From Lachnospiraceae bacterium (GTDB lineage: Bacteria; Bacillota; Clostridia; Lachnospirales; Lachnospiraceae): 24,833 nucleotides of DNA. This document shows, piece after piece, positions 1-8,319 of the stretch. How positions within the stretch are numbered: position 1 is the stretch's first letter; the number at the start of each line of letters is the position of its first letter. The position numbers and the translations under genes are program-made. The DNA lies in NCBI GenBank assembly GCA_900765975.1, contig CAAFTS010000095.1, positions 1-24,833 on the forward strand, written 5' to 3'. The notes under the pieces were generated by a model. That model worked only from the letters and a program-made list of their open reading frames with translations. It did no database searches and was not told where the DNA came from.

Positions 1-3
1 ACA

Positions 4-32
4 CATATAAGTTTCAAATTATTAAAAGTCAA
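4..32 (-). promoter_or_regulatory. Weak candidate minus-strand promoter upstream of site 1
   Basis: Read on the minus strand there is TTGACT (27-32, five of six matches to the -35 consensus), 17 bp, then TATATG (4-9, four of six matches to the -10). It points out of the window, away from operon 1. On the + strand the best -10 is TCTAAT (48-53), with no convincing -35. If site 1 is a recombination site, this would fit an OFF orientation for operon 1, but the -10 is poor and the region is cut by the window edge. Confidence 0.25.
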
Positions 33-61
33 TCGGCATATACCAACTCTAATTAAGCAAA

Positions 62-91
62 AATACAACATAATCACTATTATGTTGTATT
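62..91. repeat. Site 1: dif-like palindrome upstream of capsule operon 1
   Basis: Two perfect 12-bp arms (62-73 and 80-91; outer part AATACAACATAA) surround a 6-bp spacer TCACTA (74-79). The same arm sequence recurs four times at 21853-22271 upstream of the second capsule operon. The shape (arms ending CATAA / TTATG around 6 bp) matches the core of Xer/dif-type tyrosine-recombinase sites. It lies 32 bp before the cpsB start codon, so it would be in the 5' leader or promoter. It could instead be a dyad operator. No partner copy is visible because the window begins 61 bp upstream. Confidence 0.75.
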
Positions 92-123
92 CAAGCTTAG
101 ACACCACAGTTGGAGATTGCTAA

Positions 124-855
124 ATGTTACTGGATAAAGGAATTATCGATGTTCATGCCCATATACTGCCTGGGGTAGACGATGGATGCAGGTATATCGG
201 AGAAACGATAGAATTATTGAAACTGGCATATGAGCAAGGAGTCCGCGGAGTAATCGCAACACCGCATTATGTGCGCGGACATAACCGGGCGGACGCAGAC
301 AGGCTGAGAGAGAAGATGCAGCTTCTTCGGGAGAAAGCCGCTGTGTCTTTACCGGAAATGAAGCTTTATCAGGGGCAGGAGATCCTGTATTTCGACGGTG
401 TTACGGAAAAACTGGCTTCAGGCGAAATATTAACTCTGGGAGAGACAAGATATGTACTGGTTGAGTTTATGCCTGGAGTGCCCTACAACGAAATATTTTT
501 GGCAGTACGTTCTCTGATTCTGTCCGGATACTTTCCAGTTCTGGCTCATATCGAGCGCTATCAATGTTTGAGGAAGAGCGAAGCCATAGATGAACTTATT
601 CATGCGGGAGCATATATGCAGATGAATTACAGGTGTCTAAGCAGGCTGAAAGGTTTATCCGAGCGGAACTGGTGCAGAAAACAGGTTCTGGAGGGCAGAA
701 TTCATTTGCTGGGTACGGATATGCACCGTCTCGATTACCGGCCGCCGGAACTGGCAAAGTCCCTGGAATGGCTGAAAAAAAGAGGAGGGGAGGAGCTGGC
801 GGAGAAATTGACGATGGAAAATCCTTCCGCAATTCTGGCAGGAGATAGCTTATAG
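124..855 (+). CDS. cpsB: CpsB-type PHP-domain tyrosine-protein phosphatase (operon 1)
   Basis: A 243-aa protein of the CpsB/CapC/YwqE family, metal-dependent phosphatases that dephosphorylate the capsule BY-kinase CpsD and so tune chain length or export at the membrane. PHP metal-site motifs are visible: HAH at residues 11-13, DDG near 19-21, ATPH ending at H48, QE at 85-86, AHIE with H142, and GTDMH with D199 and H201. Length is typical for the family. The ATG at 124 has TTGGAG (110-115) eight bases upstream. It is the first gene of operon 1, followed by cpsC and cpsD. A second copy at 22308-23042 is clearly homologous but diverged, so this is not a recent duplication. Confidence 0.93.
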   Translation: MLLDKGIIDVHAHILPGVDDGCRYIGETIELLKLAYEQGVRGVIATPHYVRGHNRADADRLREKMQLLREKAAVSLPEMKLYQGQEILYFDGVTEKLASGEILTLGETRYVLVEFMPGVPYNEIFLAVRSLILSGYFPVLAHIERYQCLRKSEAIDELIHAGAYMQMNYRCLSRLKGLSERNWCRKQVLEGRIHLLGTDMHRLDYRPPELAKSLEWLKKRGGEELAEKLTMENPSAILAGDSL

Positions 856-965
856 AAAATAATTAATTTAAAGCTGGAAAGAACATAGACAGACAACAGA
901 ATCTTACATGTTTCTGACAGATAAAAACACAAAAAGACAATAAGGATAAAGAGGATTTTAAGAGT

Positions 966-1787
966 ATGGAAAAAGTTTACCAGGATGATGATGAAATTGA
1001 GATTGACCTCAGAGAGCTTCTCTTTGAGATGAAGAAAAAAATATGGTTTATTATTGCCGGACTGCTGATCGGAGCGGCAATTACGGGAGCCTACAGTAAA
1101 TTCCTGATTACACCCCAGTATAAGTCGGAGGCAAAGCTTTATGTGCTTTCCAAAGAGACAACCTTGACTTCCCTGGCAGATTTGCAGATTGGAAGCCAGC
1201 TGACACAGGATTATAAGGTTCTTGTCGGCAGCAGACCCGTCCTTCAGGGAGTCGTTGACCATATGAAGCTGGATATGACTTACAGGGAACTTGAGAAAAA
1301 GCTGACGATTGATAATCCGAATAACACGCGAATTCTTACCCTGACGATAAAGGACCCGAATCCGTATCTGGCCAAATCCATTGTTGACGAGGTTGCCAAT
1401 ACCGCCTCCGATTACATTGGTGAGATTATGGAAATGGTACCGCCGAAACTGATTGAGGACGGAGAGGTTGCGTCTGAAAAGGCAAGCCCCAATGTTCTGA
1501 AGAATACAATAATCGGCGGAATTCTTGGTCTGCTGCTTGTTTGCGGTATTATTGTTGTAAGAGTGATTCTGAATGATACGGTTAAATCCGAGGAGGATGT
1601 AAGCAAATATCTGGATCTTCCGGTGCTTGCAGTAATTCCTAAGAAAGACGGAAATGAAGACAGAAAAAAGGGCCAGGGAAAACAGAAAAAATCCCGCAGC
1701 ACCGGCCGGGGCGCTAAGGCGCCGGAGAAAGGGGCCGGTACCAGACAAAAGAGCGGCGCTGACAGAAAAGGAAGGGGAGAGAACTGA
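966..1787 (+). CDS. cpsC: CpsC / Wzz-family chain-length determinant and kinase activator (operon 1)
   Basis: A 273-aa membrane protein of the Wzz/CpsC polysaccharide co-polymerase family, which sets polymer length and supplies the activating membrane partner of the CpsD kinase. Transmembrane helix 1 spans about residues 26-46 and helix 2 about 181-201, with an extracellular Wzz domain between them; helix 2 is preceded by the proline-containing MVPPKL stretch. After helix 2 comes a cytosolic segment and then a very basic Lys/Arg/Gly-rich tail (about 226-273) that extends beyond the usual CpsC length of roughly 230 aa. The start at 966 has GAGGA (951-955) upstream. The stop TGA shares its last base with the cpsD start (TGATG), which suggests translational coupling. 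Confidence 0.93.
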   Translation: MEKVYQDDDEIEIDLRELLFEMKKKIWFIIAGLLIGAAITGAYSKFLITPQYKSEAKLYVLSKETTLTSLADLQIGSQLTQDYKVLVGSRPVLQGVVDHMKLDMTYRELEKKLTIDNPNNTRILTLTIKDPNPYLAKSIVDEVANTASDYIGEIMEMVPPKLIEDGEVASEKASPNVLKNTIIGGILGLLLVCGIIVVRVILNDTVKSEEDVSKYLDLPVLAVIPKKDGNEDRKKGQGKQKKSRSTGRGAKAPEKGAGTRQKSGADRKGRGEN

Positions 1788-2560
1788 TGCATGATGAAAT
1801 CGTAATTGAAGATTTGATTAGCCCTGATGAGAGAGGCATGGGTGAACTGGTTTTAAAGGGATTTGAAGTCAATGACTATCAATATGAGGAAGCCATGAAG
1901 ACACTCAGAACCAACATCCAGTTTTCAGGAAGCAATATCCATGCCGTTATGTTTACCAGCTCTGCTCCTAACGAGGGAAAAAGTGAGACAACATTCCAGT
2001 TGGCGGCTTCCATGGCCCAGCTGGGAAAGAAGGTACTGTTGATTGACGCGGATATCAGAAAGTCGGTATTGGTTTCCCGGTATCATCTAGAGCATCAGGT
2101 GGATGGGCTGTCTCAGTATCTGAGCGGCCAGTGTAAAAAAGAAGAGGTTGTTTACCGGACGAATATTCCGAATCTCAATATTATATTTTCAGGTCCGTTT
2201 TCTCCAAATCCGGCAGAGCTTCTTGAGGGAGAACTATTCACTAAACTGATTGCCTGGGCCAGGGAGTGTTATGACTACATATTGATTGATTCACCTCCAA
2301 TGGGGAGTGTGATCGACGGAGCCGTGATTTCGCGCCACTGTGACGGGGCCATACTAGTTATCGAGAGCGGAGCAATCAGCTACCGGCTGCTTCAGAAAGT
2401 AAAAAACCAGCTGGAGAAAAGCGGGTGCCGGATACTTGGAACCGTGCTTAATAAAGTGGATATCAAGCAGGGCAGTTATTATTACTATGGCAAATACGGC
2501 AAGTATTATGGTTACGGCCATGAGAATGCGAAGCAGGGGAAAGAAGCGAAGGTTTTGTAA
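1787..2560 (+). CDS. cpsD: CpsD bacterial tyrosine kinase (operon 1)
   Basis: A 257-aa cytoplasmic BY-kinase that autophosphorylates on a C-terminal tyrosine cluster when bound to CpsC and regulates capsule polymerisation and export. Walker A is at residues 60-67 (APNEGKSE), Walker A' at about 84-90 (LLIDADIR) and Walker B at 164-168 (YILID). The tyrosine cluster runs from about 231 to 243 with eight Tyr residues, then a short Lys/Gly-rich tail. The ATG at 1787 overlaps the cpsC stop by one base and has AGGGGAG (1773-1779) seven bases upstream. CpsB is the expected phosphatase. The second copy at 23939-24640 lacks this protein's N-terminal extension of about 16 residues. Confidence 0.95.
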   Translation: MHDEIVIEDLISPDERGMGELVLKGFEVNDYQYEEAMKTLRTNIQFSGSNIHAVMFTSSAPNEGKSETTFQLAASMAQLGKKVLLIDADIRKSVLVSRYHLEHQVDGLSQYLSGQCKKEEVVYRTNIPNLNIIFSGPFSPNPAELLEGELFTKLIAWARECYDYILIDSPPMGSVIDGAVISRHCDGAILVIESGAISYRLLQKVKNQLEKSGCRILGTVLNKVDIKQGSYYYYGKYGKYYGYGHENAKQGKEAKVL

Positions 2561-2625
2561 TGTCGATAGTGAGATTAGTTTGATATATCAGTTGGGAAGT
2601 CAAGAAATAGTGTAGGAGAGCAGCC

Positions 2626-3690
2626 ATGGTTAACGAGAGAAATCAAAACAGAAATCAGGATAAGCTGATACATAACAAACTGTTTCTGGCTGTTGCTGCT
2701 TTATGCCTCCTGGTTGCCGTAATCTGGTTTGTAAGATTTAGCTATGGCCTCTACACCGATAAGAAGCAGGCGGAGGCAGGTCTTTCGGAAGGACAGGAAC
2801 TGAATTTGGCGTCGGGCAAAACGCAGGATGGGCTTATAGAACTGGACGGGAAATTATACCGCAGGAATACTGCGGTCCGTGCAATCCTCTGTATTGGCGT
2901 GGATACCCAGGGGGAACTGGAATCCTACCAGGCATCCGGTGTGGCCGGGCAGGCGGACGGACTGTTTCTTGCAGCCCAGGATATGGCCAGGGATACGGTC
3001 CGGATTCTGATGATACCCAGGGATACGATGACGGATATTACACTGTTTGACTTGATGGGGAACGAACTGGGAAAGGATACACAGCATCTGACGCTGGCTT
3101 TTGCTTACGGTGATGGAAAAGAAAAAAGCTGTGAGCTTTTGCAGGAGGCGGTTTCCAATCTGCTGTTTGACCTGAAGATAGATGGTTATCTGGCTGCAAA
3201 CATCAGCTCCATTGCACTTCTGAATGATGAAGTGGGGGGCGTGACGGTTACGATTCAGGACGAGGGGCTGGACAGCAGAGATCCGGCTCTGACAAAAGGC
3301 AGTACGGTCCGTCTCAATGGAAAGCAGGCGGAGATATTTGTCCGTTACCGGGATATTACTAAAGCTCAGACAGCCATCGGCCGTATGGATCGCCAGAAAC
3401 AGTATATGGAAGCATACTTGAAACAGGTAAAAGAGGAAGCCAGAACAGATAAAACATTGATTACCCGTCTTGTTAAGGATATCGAGGAACATATGGTCAC
3501 CAACATGGCCAAAGACCAATATATGGATATGGGGCTGGCAGTTTTGAACAGCCAGCAGCAAATAGGGCAGGGAGACTTCCTGACTGTGCCCGGTGAGGCC
3601 GTTGAGACAGAACGTTTTGACGAATATCATCCCGATAAAGAAGCTCTGAAGAAAATGGTGGTTGAGCTGTTTTACAAGGAAGTAAAGTAG
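2626..3690 (+). CDS. LCP (LytR-CpsA-Psr) family glycopolymer transferase
   Basis: A 354-aa membrane-anchored protein. LCP enzymes transfer undecaprenyl-linked glycopolymers such as capsule or teichoic acid to peptidoglycan on the outer face of the membrane. One N-terminal transmembrane helix lies at about residues 18-38, with the LCP domain from about 85 to 340. Conserved features are visible: GVD with D93, the DG at 111-112, IPRDT with R132 and D133, and an RYR...GRMDRQKQ stretch with R240, R242, R253 and R256. The start has AGGAG (2614-2618) seven bases upstream of ATG 2626. Position after cpsBCD fits a role in anchoring this locus's polymer to the wall. No LCP follows the second cpsBCD set inside the window. 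Confidence 0.9.
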   Translation: MVNERNQNRNQDKLIHNKLFLAVAALCLLVAVIWFVRFSYGLYTDKKQAEAGLSEGQELNLASGKTQDGLIELDGKLYRRNTAVRAILCIGVDTQGELESYQASGVAGQADGLFLAAQDMARDTVRILMIPRDTMTDITLFDLMGNELGKDTQHLTLAFAYGDGKEKSCELLQEAVSNLLFDLKIDGYLAANISSIALLNDEVGGVTVTIQDEGLDSRDPALTKGSTVRLNGKQAEIFVRYRDITKAQTAIGRMDRQKQYMEAYLKQVKEEARTDKTLITRLVKDIEEHMVTNMAKDQYMDMGLAVLNSQQQIGQGDFLTVPGEAVETERFDEYHPDKEALKKMVVELFYKEVK

Positions 3691-3800
3691 CTGCTTTATA
3701 TCGGGAAGCAGTGCTTTTGGCAGACTAAGGCGACAATAATTAGCAGCCGAAAGACCGCTATTTATTGATAAATATTATTTAGAAAGGAGTAGTGAAGGAC
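3691..3800 (+). other. Intergenic leader with a small hairpin before the secreted-protein gene
   Basis: The 110 bp between the LCP gene and the secreted-protein gene hold a 6-bp stem (CTGCTT 3691-3696 / AAGCAG 3706-3711) followed by TGCTTTT. This could be a weak terminator or attenuator, but the T tract is short. The rest is A/T-rich with no recognisable promoter or riboswitch. AAAGGAG at 3783-3789 is the ribosome site of the next gene. Confidence 0.3.
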
Positions 3801-4358
3801 ATGAAAAAGAGATATGTAGGCCTGCTGATTGCAGCAGCACTGATGGCACAGCCTCTGACTGCTTATGCAGCCGGAAGTGTTAGTTCCAGACCGTCTCATG
3901 ACAACAGCAGCAGCCGCAGCGAGTCTCTGAAGACTGGAAAGCTGGAGCAGAGTGCAGCACCGGTTGTCAACAATGGAGGCGCTGCCGCAAGTGGTTCTGT
4001 GTCATTTGCCACAGACAACAATGCTCTTCGTGAGGCAGGATTATCCTGGGATTTGATTGATAAGATCAATACAATCAACGCAGGAACCGAGGCTCTGTAC
4101 CGTACAATCGGAACAAACAACATGGTTGGATACGTTCCGTTAGCACCGGTCCAGACAGCACTGGCCGGAGACGGCGTCAGCCTGAACCTCTACGTGCCGA
4201 ACCTGGTAGAAGGACTGAACGATGTTCAGATTCTGTATTACAACCAGACAACAAAGGCATGGGAGCTGATGGCGCCTAGCAGCATTAATTATGCTACGAA
4301 AGAAGTTTCCGTGAACCTGAGCGGAACAACTCCATTTACGATTGTTTATAAGAAGTAA
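3801..4358 (+). CDS. Small secreted protein of unknown function in the capsule locus
   Basis: A 185-aa protein with a clear Sec signal peptide: MKKR, a hydrophobic core, then a probable cleavage at TAYAAG (Ala-x-Ala) near residue 23. A Ser-rich, probably disordered linker follows, then a helical stretch and a C-terminal beta-rich segment ending in FTIVYKK. I do not recognise a catalytic motif or sorting signal. ATG 3801 is preferred because AGGAG (3785-3789) lies 11 bases upstream; an in-frame GTG at 3792 would sit against the ribosome site. Its position between the LCP and initiating-transferase genes suggests an envelope or polymer-associated accessory role, which is inference only. Confidence 0.75.
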   Translation: MKKRYVGLLIAAALMAQPLTAYAAGSVSSRPSHDNSSSRSESLKTGKLEQSAAPVVNNGGAAASGSVSFATDNNALREAGLSWDLIDKINTINAGTEALYRTIGTNNMVGYVPLAPVQTALAGDGVSLNLYVPNLVEGLNDVQILYYNQTTKAWELMAPSSINYATKEVSVNLSGTTPFTIVYKK

Positions 4359-4393
4359 GATTTAGTCAGATGTATTTGGAGAGTGTCCCTTGT

Positions 4394-4417
4394 CCCCCTG
4401 GAGAATAAGCCGGGGGG
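4394..4417. other. G/C-rich hairpin between structural and assembly genes
   Basis: CCCCCTGG (4394-4401) and CCGGGGGG (4410-4417) form an 8-bp stem with one T:G wobble and an 8-nt loop, in an otherwise A/T-leaning 257-bp gap (4359-4615). No T tract follows on the + strand, so it is not a standard intrinsic terminator. It may stabilise or process the mRNA between the cpsBCD/LCP part and the assembly genes. The remainder of the gap shows nothing else convincing. Confidence 0.4.
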
Positions 4418-4615
4418 AATGGGGGATTAGGTTGAAAATGTTGATAGAGATGAAGAAGTGTGAGCGTTGAGAACAGTTGATTTATACGACGGATTACATT
4501 GATTGAATGGATTTGGTGTTTCAGGGTGGGCGGAACAATATCTGGTCGAGGGAAAGCTTTACTAGACTTCGAAAAGGAAAATCTTTGGCTTAAAAAAATC
4601 AAGGGGGAGAGTGCT

Positions 4616-6034
4616 GTGAAAAGGTTTAGGCATGATCTTGCACTGAGGATTGTGAAAATACTGGATGCAGTAATGATCACAATACCGTTTGCGATTTGCT
4701 GGTACTGGTACTATTCAGAACGAACTGCGTCTCCTTATCATGCAAAAGGAGATCTGCTGATTATTTTTATCTATTTTGCCCTGTATATTATCATAGGGCG
4801 CGTCTATGACGGATTTCTGATGTCGATGCAGCGAATCTCAGAGATCATATACAGCCAGAGTCTGGCGTTTGCAGTGTGCGACGGCATTTTATACATAATA
4901 ATCTGGCTGCTCAGCAAGCATCTGCCCAATATTTTGCCGGGACTGATGGCCTTCTGCGGGCAAATATTGCTGGCGGCGGTGTGGGCATATCTGGCCAATC
5001 ACTGGTATTTCCGGACCTTTCCGCCTTGCACTACGGCGGTTATCTACGGCCGGCACAGCCAGATGACGAAACTGATTGATGAATACGGTATGAATAAAAA
5101 ATATGACGTGAAGAAAACGGTCAGTGCAGCGGAATGCATTGTTCACATTGAAATGCTGGCAGATATGGAAACGGTGTTTCTAAGCGGTGTACATAGCCAT
5201 GAACGGAATGTGATTTTAAAATATTGCATTGCCAGGGGCATCACGGTTTATGTAGTTCCCTGCATTGGAGATGTGATCATGAGCGGCGCAAATCCTATGC
5301 ATATGTTTCATCTGCCCCTTCTACAGGTGAAACGCTATATGGCGCAGCCAGAATATCTGTTCTTAAAACGGGCGATGGACATCTTCTTTTCACTGGCGGC
5401 GCTGGTGATTGCAAGTCCTGTTATGATTGTAACGGCGATTGCTATTAAAGCAGAGGACGGCGGACCGGTTTTATATAAACAGGTGAGGCTGACAAAAAAC
5501 GCCCGGCCTTTTGAGATAGTGAAATTCAGGAGCATGCAGCCTGACGCGGAAAAAGACGGAGTGGCCCGGCTTTCCACCGGTGAAAAGGATGACCGCATTA
5601 CGTTCGTGGGACGTGTTATCCGTAAGTACCGGATTGATGAACTGCCGCAGCTATTTAATATTCTGGAGGGCTCCTTAAGCATTGTCGGCCCGCGCCCGGA
5701 ACGTCCGGAGATAGCGGCGCAGTATTGTGAGCATCTCCCGGAATTTGAACTGAGACTGCAGGCAAAGGCGGGCCTGACCGGGTACGCACAGGTGTATGGA
5801 AAATATAACACTACCCCCTATGACAAGTTGCAGATGGATTTGATGTATATCGCCCATCCGAGTCTGATAGAGGATATGAAGATCGTATTGGCGACTGTGA
5901 AAATATTGTTCAAACCGGAGAGTACGGAAGGTGTGGCGGAAGGACAAGCTACAGCGGCAAGGTTGGAAATGGCAGCTGCGACGGATAGTGAAAATACTGT
6001 TCAAGGCAAGAGGTGTATAAAAGGTATTAGCTAG
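4616..6034 (+). CDS. Polyprenyl-phosphate sugar-1-phosphate transferase (repeat-unit initiator)
   Basis: A 472-aa member of the exopolysaccharide polyprenyl glycosylphosphotransferase family (WbaP/CpsE type), which starts each repeat unit by moving a sugar-1-phosphate from a UDP-sugar to undecaprenyl phosphate. Four N-terminal hydrophobic segments (about residues 15-130) precede a nucleotide-binding-like soluble domain (about 138-225). A membrane helix at about 250-278 leads into the PF02397 catalytic domain, with KFRSM (303-307), the acidic pair in RIDELPQ (D341, E342) and VGPRPERP (357-364). GTG 4616 is chosen because AGGGGGAGA (4602-4610) ends six bases upstream; an upstream in-frame start at 4499 would add a non-family extension with no ribosome site. 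The sugar cannot be read from sequence. Confidence 0.9.
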   Translation: MKRFRHDLALRIVKILDAVMITIPFAICWYWYYSERTASPYHAKGDLLIIFIYFALYIIIGRVYDGFLMSMQRISEIIYSQSLAFAVCDGILYIIIWLLSKHLPNILPGLMAFCGQILLAAVWAYLANHWYFRTFPPCTTAVIYGRHSQMTKLIDEYGMNKKYDVKKTVSAAECIVHIEMLADMETVFLSGVHSHERNVILKYCIARGITVYVVPCIGDVIMSGANPMHMFHLPLLQVKRYMAQPEYLFLKRAMDIFFSLAALVIASPVMIVTAIAIKAEDGGPVLYKQVRLTKNARPFEIVKFRSMQPDAEKDGVARLSTGEKDDRITFVGRVIRKYRIDELPQLFNILEGSLSIVGPRPERPEIAAQYCEHLPEFELRLQAKAGLTGYAQVYGKYNTTPYDKLQMDLMYIAHPSLIEDMKIVLATVKILFKPESTEGVAEGQATAARLEMAAATDSENTVQGKRCIKGIS

Positions 6035-6063
6035 TCAAATGATATGTGACAGGAGAGTATGGT

Positions 6064-6846
6064 ATGGAGCAAAATTTTGGATTAATAAGTATAATTATGG
6101 CTGCTTATAATGCAGAAAATACTATTGAAAAGGCGGTTATGTCTGTAATTGCACAAACGTATACACAATTTGAACTTATTATAATAAATGACTGTTCCAC
6201 TGACAAAACTCTTTCTATTATAAAAAAGTTTGAAGCATTTGATAAACGGATATTTTTGATTAATAATCCCTATAATCGTGGTGTTTCTTATACGCGCAGA
6301 TATGGACTTGAGAAGGCAAGGGGAGAATGGATTGCTATTCTTGACAGTGATGATGCCTGGGCGGCGGATAAATTGGAAAAGCAGATCAGGCTTCAAAAAG
6401 AAAAAAATGCAGATCTGGTTTATACGGGTTCTGCTTTTATGGATTCGTCTGGAAATTCAATAGAATGGTATTTGCATGTACCACTGGAAATCGGCTACAG
6501 GCAGTTGTTGAAACAGAACCTAATCTCAAATTCTTCTGCTCTGGTACGAAAAGAATTGTATATGCAATACTATGCGTCGGGGGATAACATGCATGAGGAT
6601 TTTGCTACATGGCTTAGGATACTCAAGACCGGGAGAAAAGCATACGGTATTGATGAGCCTTTGCTCATTTACCGCTTTATGAGGAAATCAAAATCAGGAA
6701 ATAAATTAAGTGCTGCAAAAATGAATTGGAATACATATAGATACATAGGCTTGGACGTAGTTTCACGCATGTATTATATGATCTGGTATATGCTCAATGG
6801 TTTAAAAAAATATATAACTTTAAATAATGAGGTGGCAAAGGTATGA
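6064..6846 (+). CDS. GT2-family glycosyltransferase
   Basis: A 260-aa GT-A fold glycosyltransferase predicted to add a sugar to the lipid-linked repeat unit on the cytoplasmic face. It shows the GT2 opening (SIIMAAYNAENTIEKAV), the NDCSTD loop (42-47) and the metal/nucleotide DxD-type motif LDSDDAW (D94, D96, D97). A C-terminal hydrophobic stretch (YYMIWYMLNGL) could be membrane associated. It most resembles TuaG/WfeT-like enzymes. ATG 6064 is preferred over GTG 6046 because AGGAG (6051-6055) lies eight bases upstream. Its stop overlaps the next gene by four bases (ATGA), indicating coupling. Donor and acceptor are unknown. Confidence 0.9.
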   Translation: MEQNFGLISIIMAAYNAENTIEKAVMSVIAQTYTQFELIIINDCSTDKTLSIIKKFEAFDKRIFLINNPYNRGVSYTRRYGLEKARGEWIAILDSDDAWAADKLEKQIRLQKEKNADLVYTGSAFMDSSGNSIEWYLHVPLEIGYRQLLKQNLISNSSALVRKELYMQYYASGDNMHEDFATWLRILKTGRKAYGIDEPLLIYRFMRKSKSGNKLSAAKMNWNTYRYIGLDVVSRMYYMIWYMLNGLKKYITLNNEVAKV

Positions 6847-8303
6847 AGGTTTGTTTTATAAATCCCCCATTTAAAGCGGAGTTTGGAAAATTTTCGAGGG
6901 AATCACGCAGTCCATGTATAGGGCATAGCGGAGTGCTGTATTATCCGTTGTGGCTTATTTATGCAGCAGCTGTAGTTGAGAATAATGGATTTGAAATTGC
7001 TTTTATCGATGCCCCGGCCAAGCAGTTAGATGTTCAACAAACATTGCAAAGAGTGGATAAGGAAGCAGCAGATGCGGCACTCTTTGTCTTAGATACAAGT
7101 ACACCTTCGATTTACAATGATGTCGCATTTGCTGAACACCTTAAAAAAAAATATCCAGGAAGCAAGATTATGCTTGTAGGCACACATCCATCGGCACTAC
7201 CAATAGAAACACTTAATATTAATGATGCTGTAGATTTTGTGGCGCGTCGTGAATATGACTATATTGTATTAAAGACAGCGCAAGCGCTGGAAAACAATGT
7301 GGCAATTGACCGTGTTCGTGGGTTGACATATCGGGATGTCATCGGAGAAATTAAAGAAACGCCAGATGCAGATTACATAGAACAATTGGATGATATTCCG
7401 ATGGCGGCTCCCTTTATCAAAAAATATTTGGATATTAGAAATTATGTATTTCCTGCCGCGTCATTTCCGGCAATTCAAATCTTTACAGGACGCGGCTGCC
7501 CGGCTCACTGTAATTATTGCGTATATCCGCAAACGCTGCACGGCCATAAGTATCGCCTCCGAAGTCCGGAAAATGTTGTGGAAGAATTTGAATATATTGC
7601 AAAGAATTTCCCGGAGGTTCATGAGGTAGTAATTGAAGATGATACTTTTACTGCCAATAAAGAACGTGTAATCAAAATATGCGAATTGCTTGAGGAGAAA
7701 AAACTTACAAAGCGCCTTAAATGGTTATGCAATGCGCGGGTAAACATCGATCTCAAAACAATGCAGGCGATGAAGAAGGCTGGATGCCACCTTATCATTC
7801 CGGGATTCGAAAGCTATAATGAGCAGATCTTAAAGAATATAAAAAAAGGCAGCAATTTAAAGCTAATTGATGCGTATGTAGAAAATGCAAAAAAGGCTGG
7901 TTTGATGATTCATGCTTGTTATATGGTTGGAAATCAGGGTGAAACACAGGAGACCATGGAACATACTTTAGACGCTGCCATGAGATTTAAGACGGATACG
8001 GTACAGTTTTTTCCACTGATACCGTACCCTGGAACAGAGGCCTATCAATGGGCAAAAGAAAATGGATATATCAACGGGAAATATGATGAATATTTGCAGG
8101 AAGACGGCACACTAAATTGTATATTAAATACTCCAGAATTAAGTGCGAAAGAGCTGGTTGATTTTTGTGCTCATGCTAGAAAGAAATATTATATGAGACC
8201 TTGGTATATTTGGCACAGAATTTGGGCGGGACTCCATGATGTTTCGGATTTCAAACGCAGTTTGAAGGCATTTTGGAGATTAAAAGACAGCTTGATTAGA
8301 TGA
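6843..8303 (+). CDS. B12-binding-domain radical SAM enzyme
   Basis: A 486-aa protein with an N-terminal cobalamin-binding-like Rossmann domain (about residues 1-150) and a radical SAM core. The [4Fe-4S] motif is CPAHCNYC, with C219, C223 and C226, followed by RLRSPENVVEE, typical of this class. A C-terminal extension of about 100 residues ends the protein. The cobalamin domain lacks an obvious DxHxxG motif, as do many class members. Known relatives perform methylations or radical rearrangements (for example HpnJ in hopanoid synthesis). In a capsule cluster it may modify a sugar or lipid-linked intermediate; the substrate cannot be assigned. It overlaps the GT2 gene by four bases. Confidence 0.88.
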   Translation: MKVCFINPPFKAEFGKFSRESRSPCIGHSGVLYYPLWLIYAAAVVENNGFEIAFIDAPAKQLDVQQTLQRVDKEAADAALFVLDTSTPSIYNDVAFAEHLKKKYPGSKIMLVGTHPSALPIETLNINDAVDFVARREYDYIVLKTAQALENNVAIDRVRGLTYRDVIGEIKETPDADYIEQLDDIPMAAPFIKKYLDIRNYVFPAASFPAIQIFTGRGCPAHCNYCVYPQTLHGHKYRLRSPENVVEEFEYIAKNFPEVHEVVIEDDTFTANKERVIKICELLEEKKLTKRLKWLCNARVNIDLKTMQAMKKAGCHLIIPGFESYNEQILKNIKKGSNLKLIDAYVENAKKAGLMIHACYMVGNQGETQETMEHTLDAAMRFKTDTVQFFPLIPYPGTEAYQWAKENGYINGKYDEYLQEDGTLNCILNTPELSAKELVDFCAHARKKYYMRPWYIWHRIWAGLHDVSDFKRSLKAFWRLKDSLIR

Positions 8304-8319
8304 AGGGAGAGTGCAGGAA

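Noticed and set aside
735..1748. Long minus-strand open frame opposite cpsB/cpsC
   Set aside because: It is a shadow of well-supported + strand genes, has a low-complexity Asn/Ile/Leu-rich translation, and shows no ribosome site or family resemblance.
2854..3630. Minus-strand open frame opposite the LCP gene
   Set aside because: The + strand protein has clear LCP motifs; the antisense translation has no recognisable domain.
3712..3790. Possible c-di-GMP-type riboswitch before the secreted-protein gene
   Set aside because: A CCGAAAGACC stretch caught the eye, but the conserved core elements of the known classes are not present.
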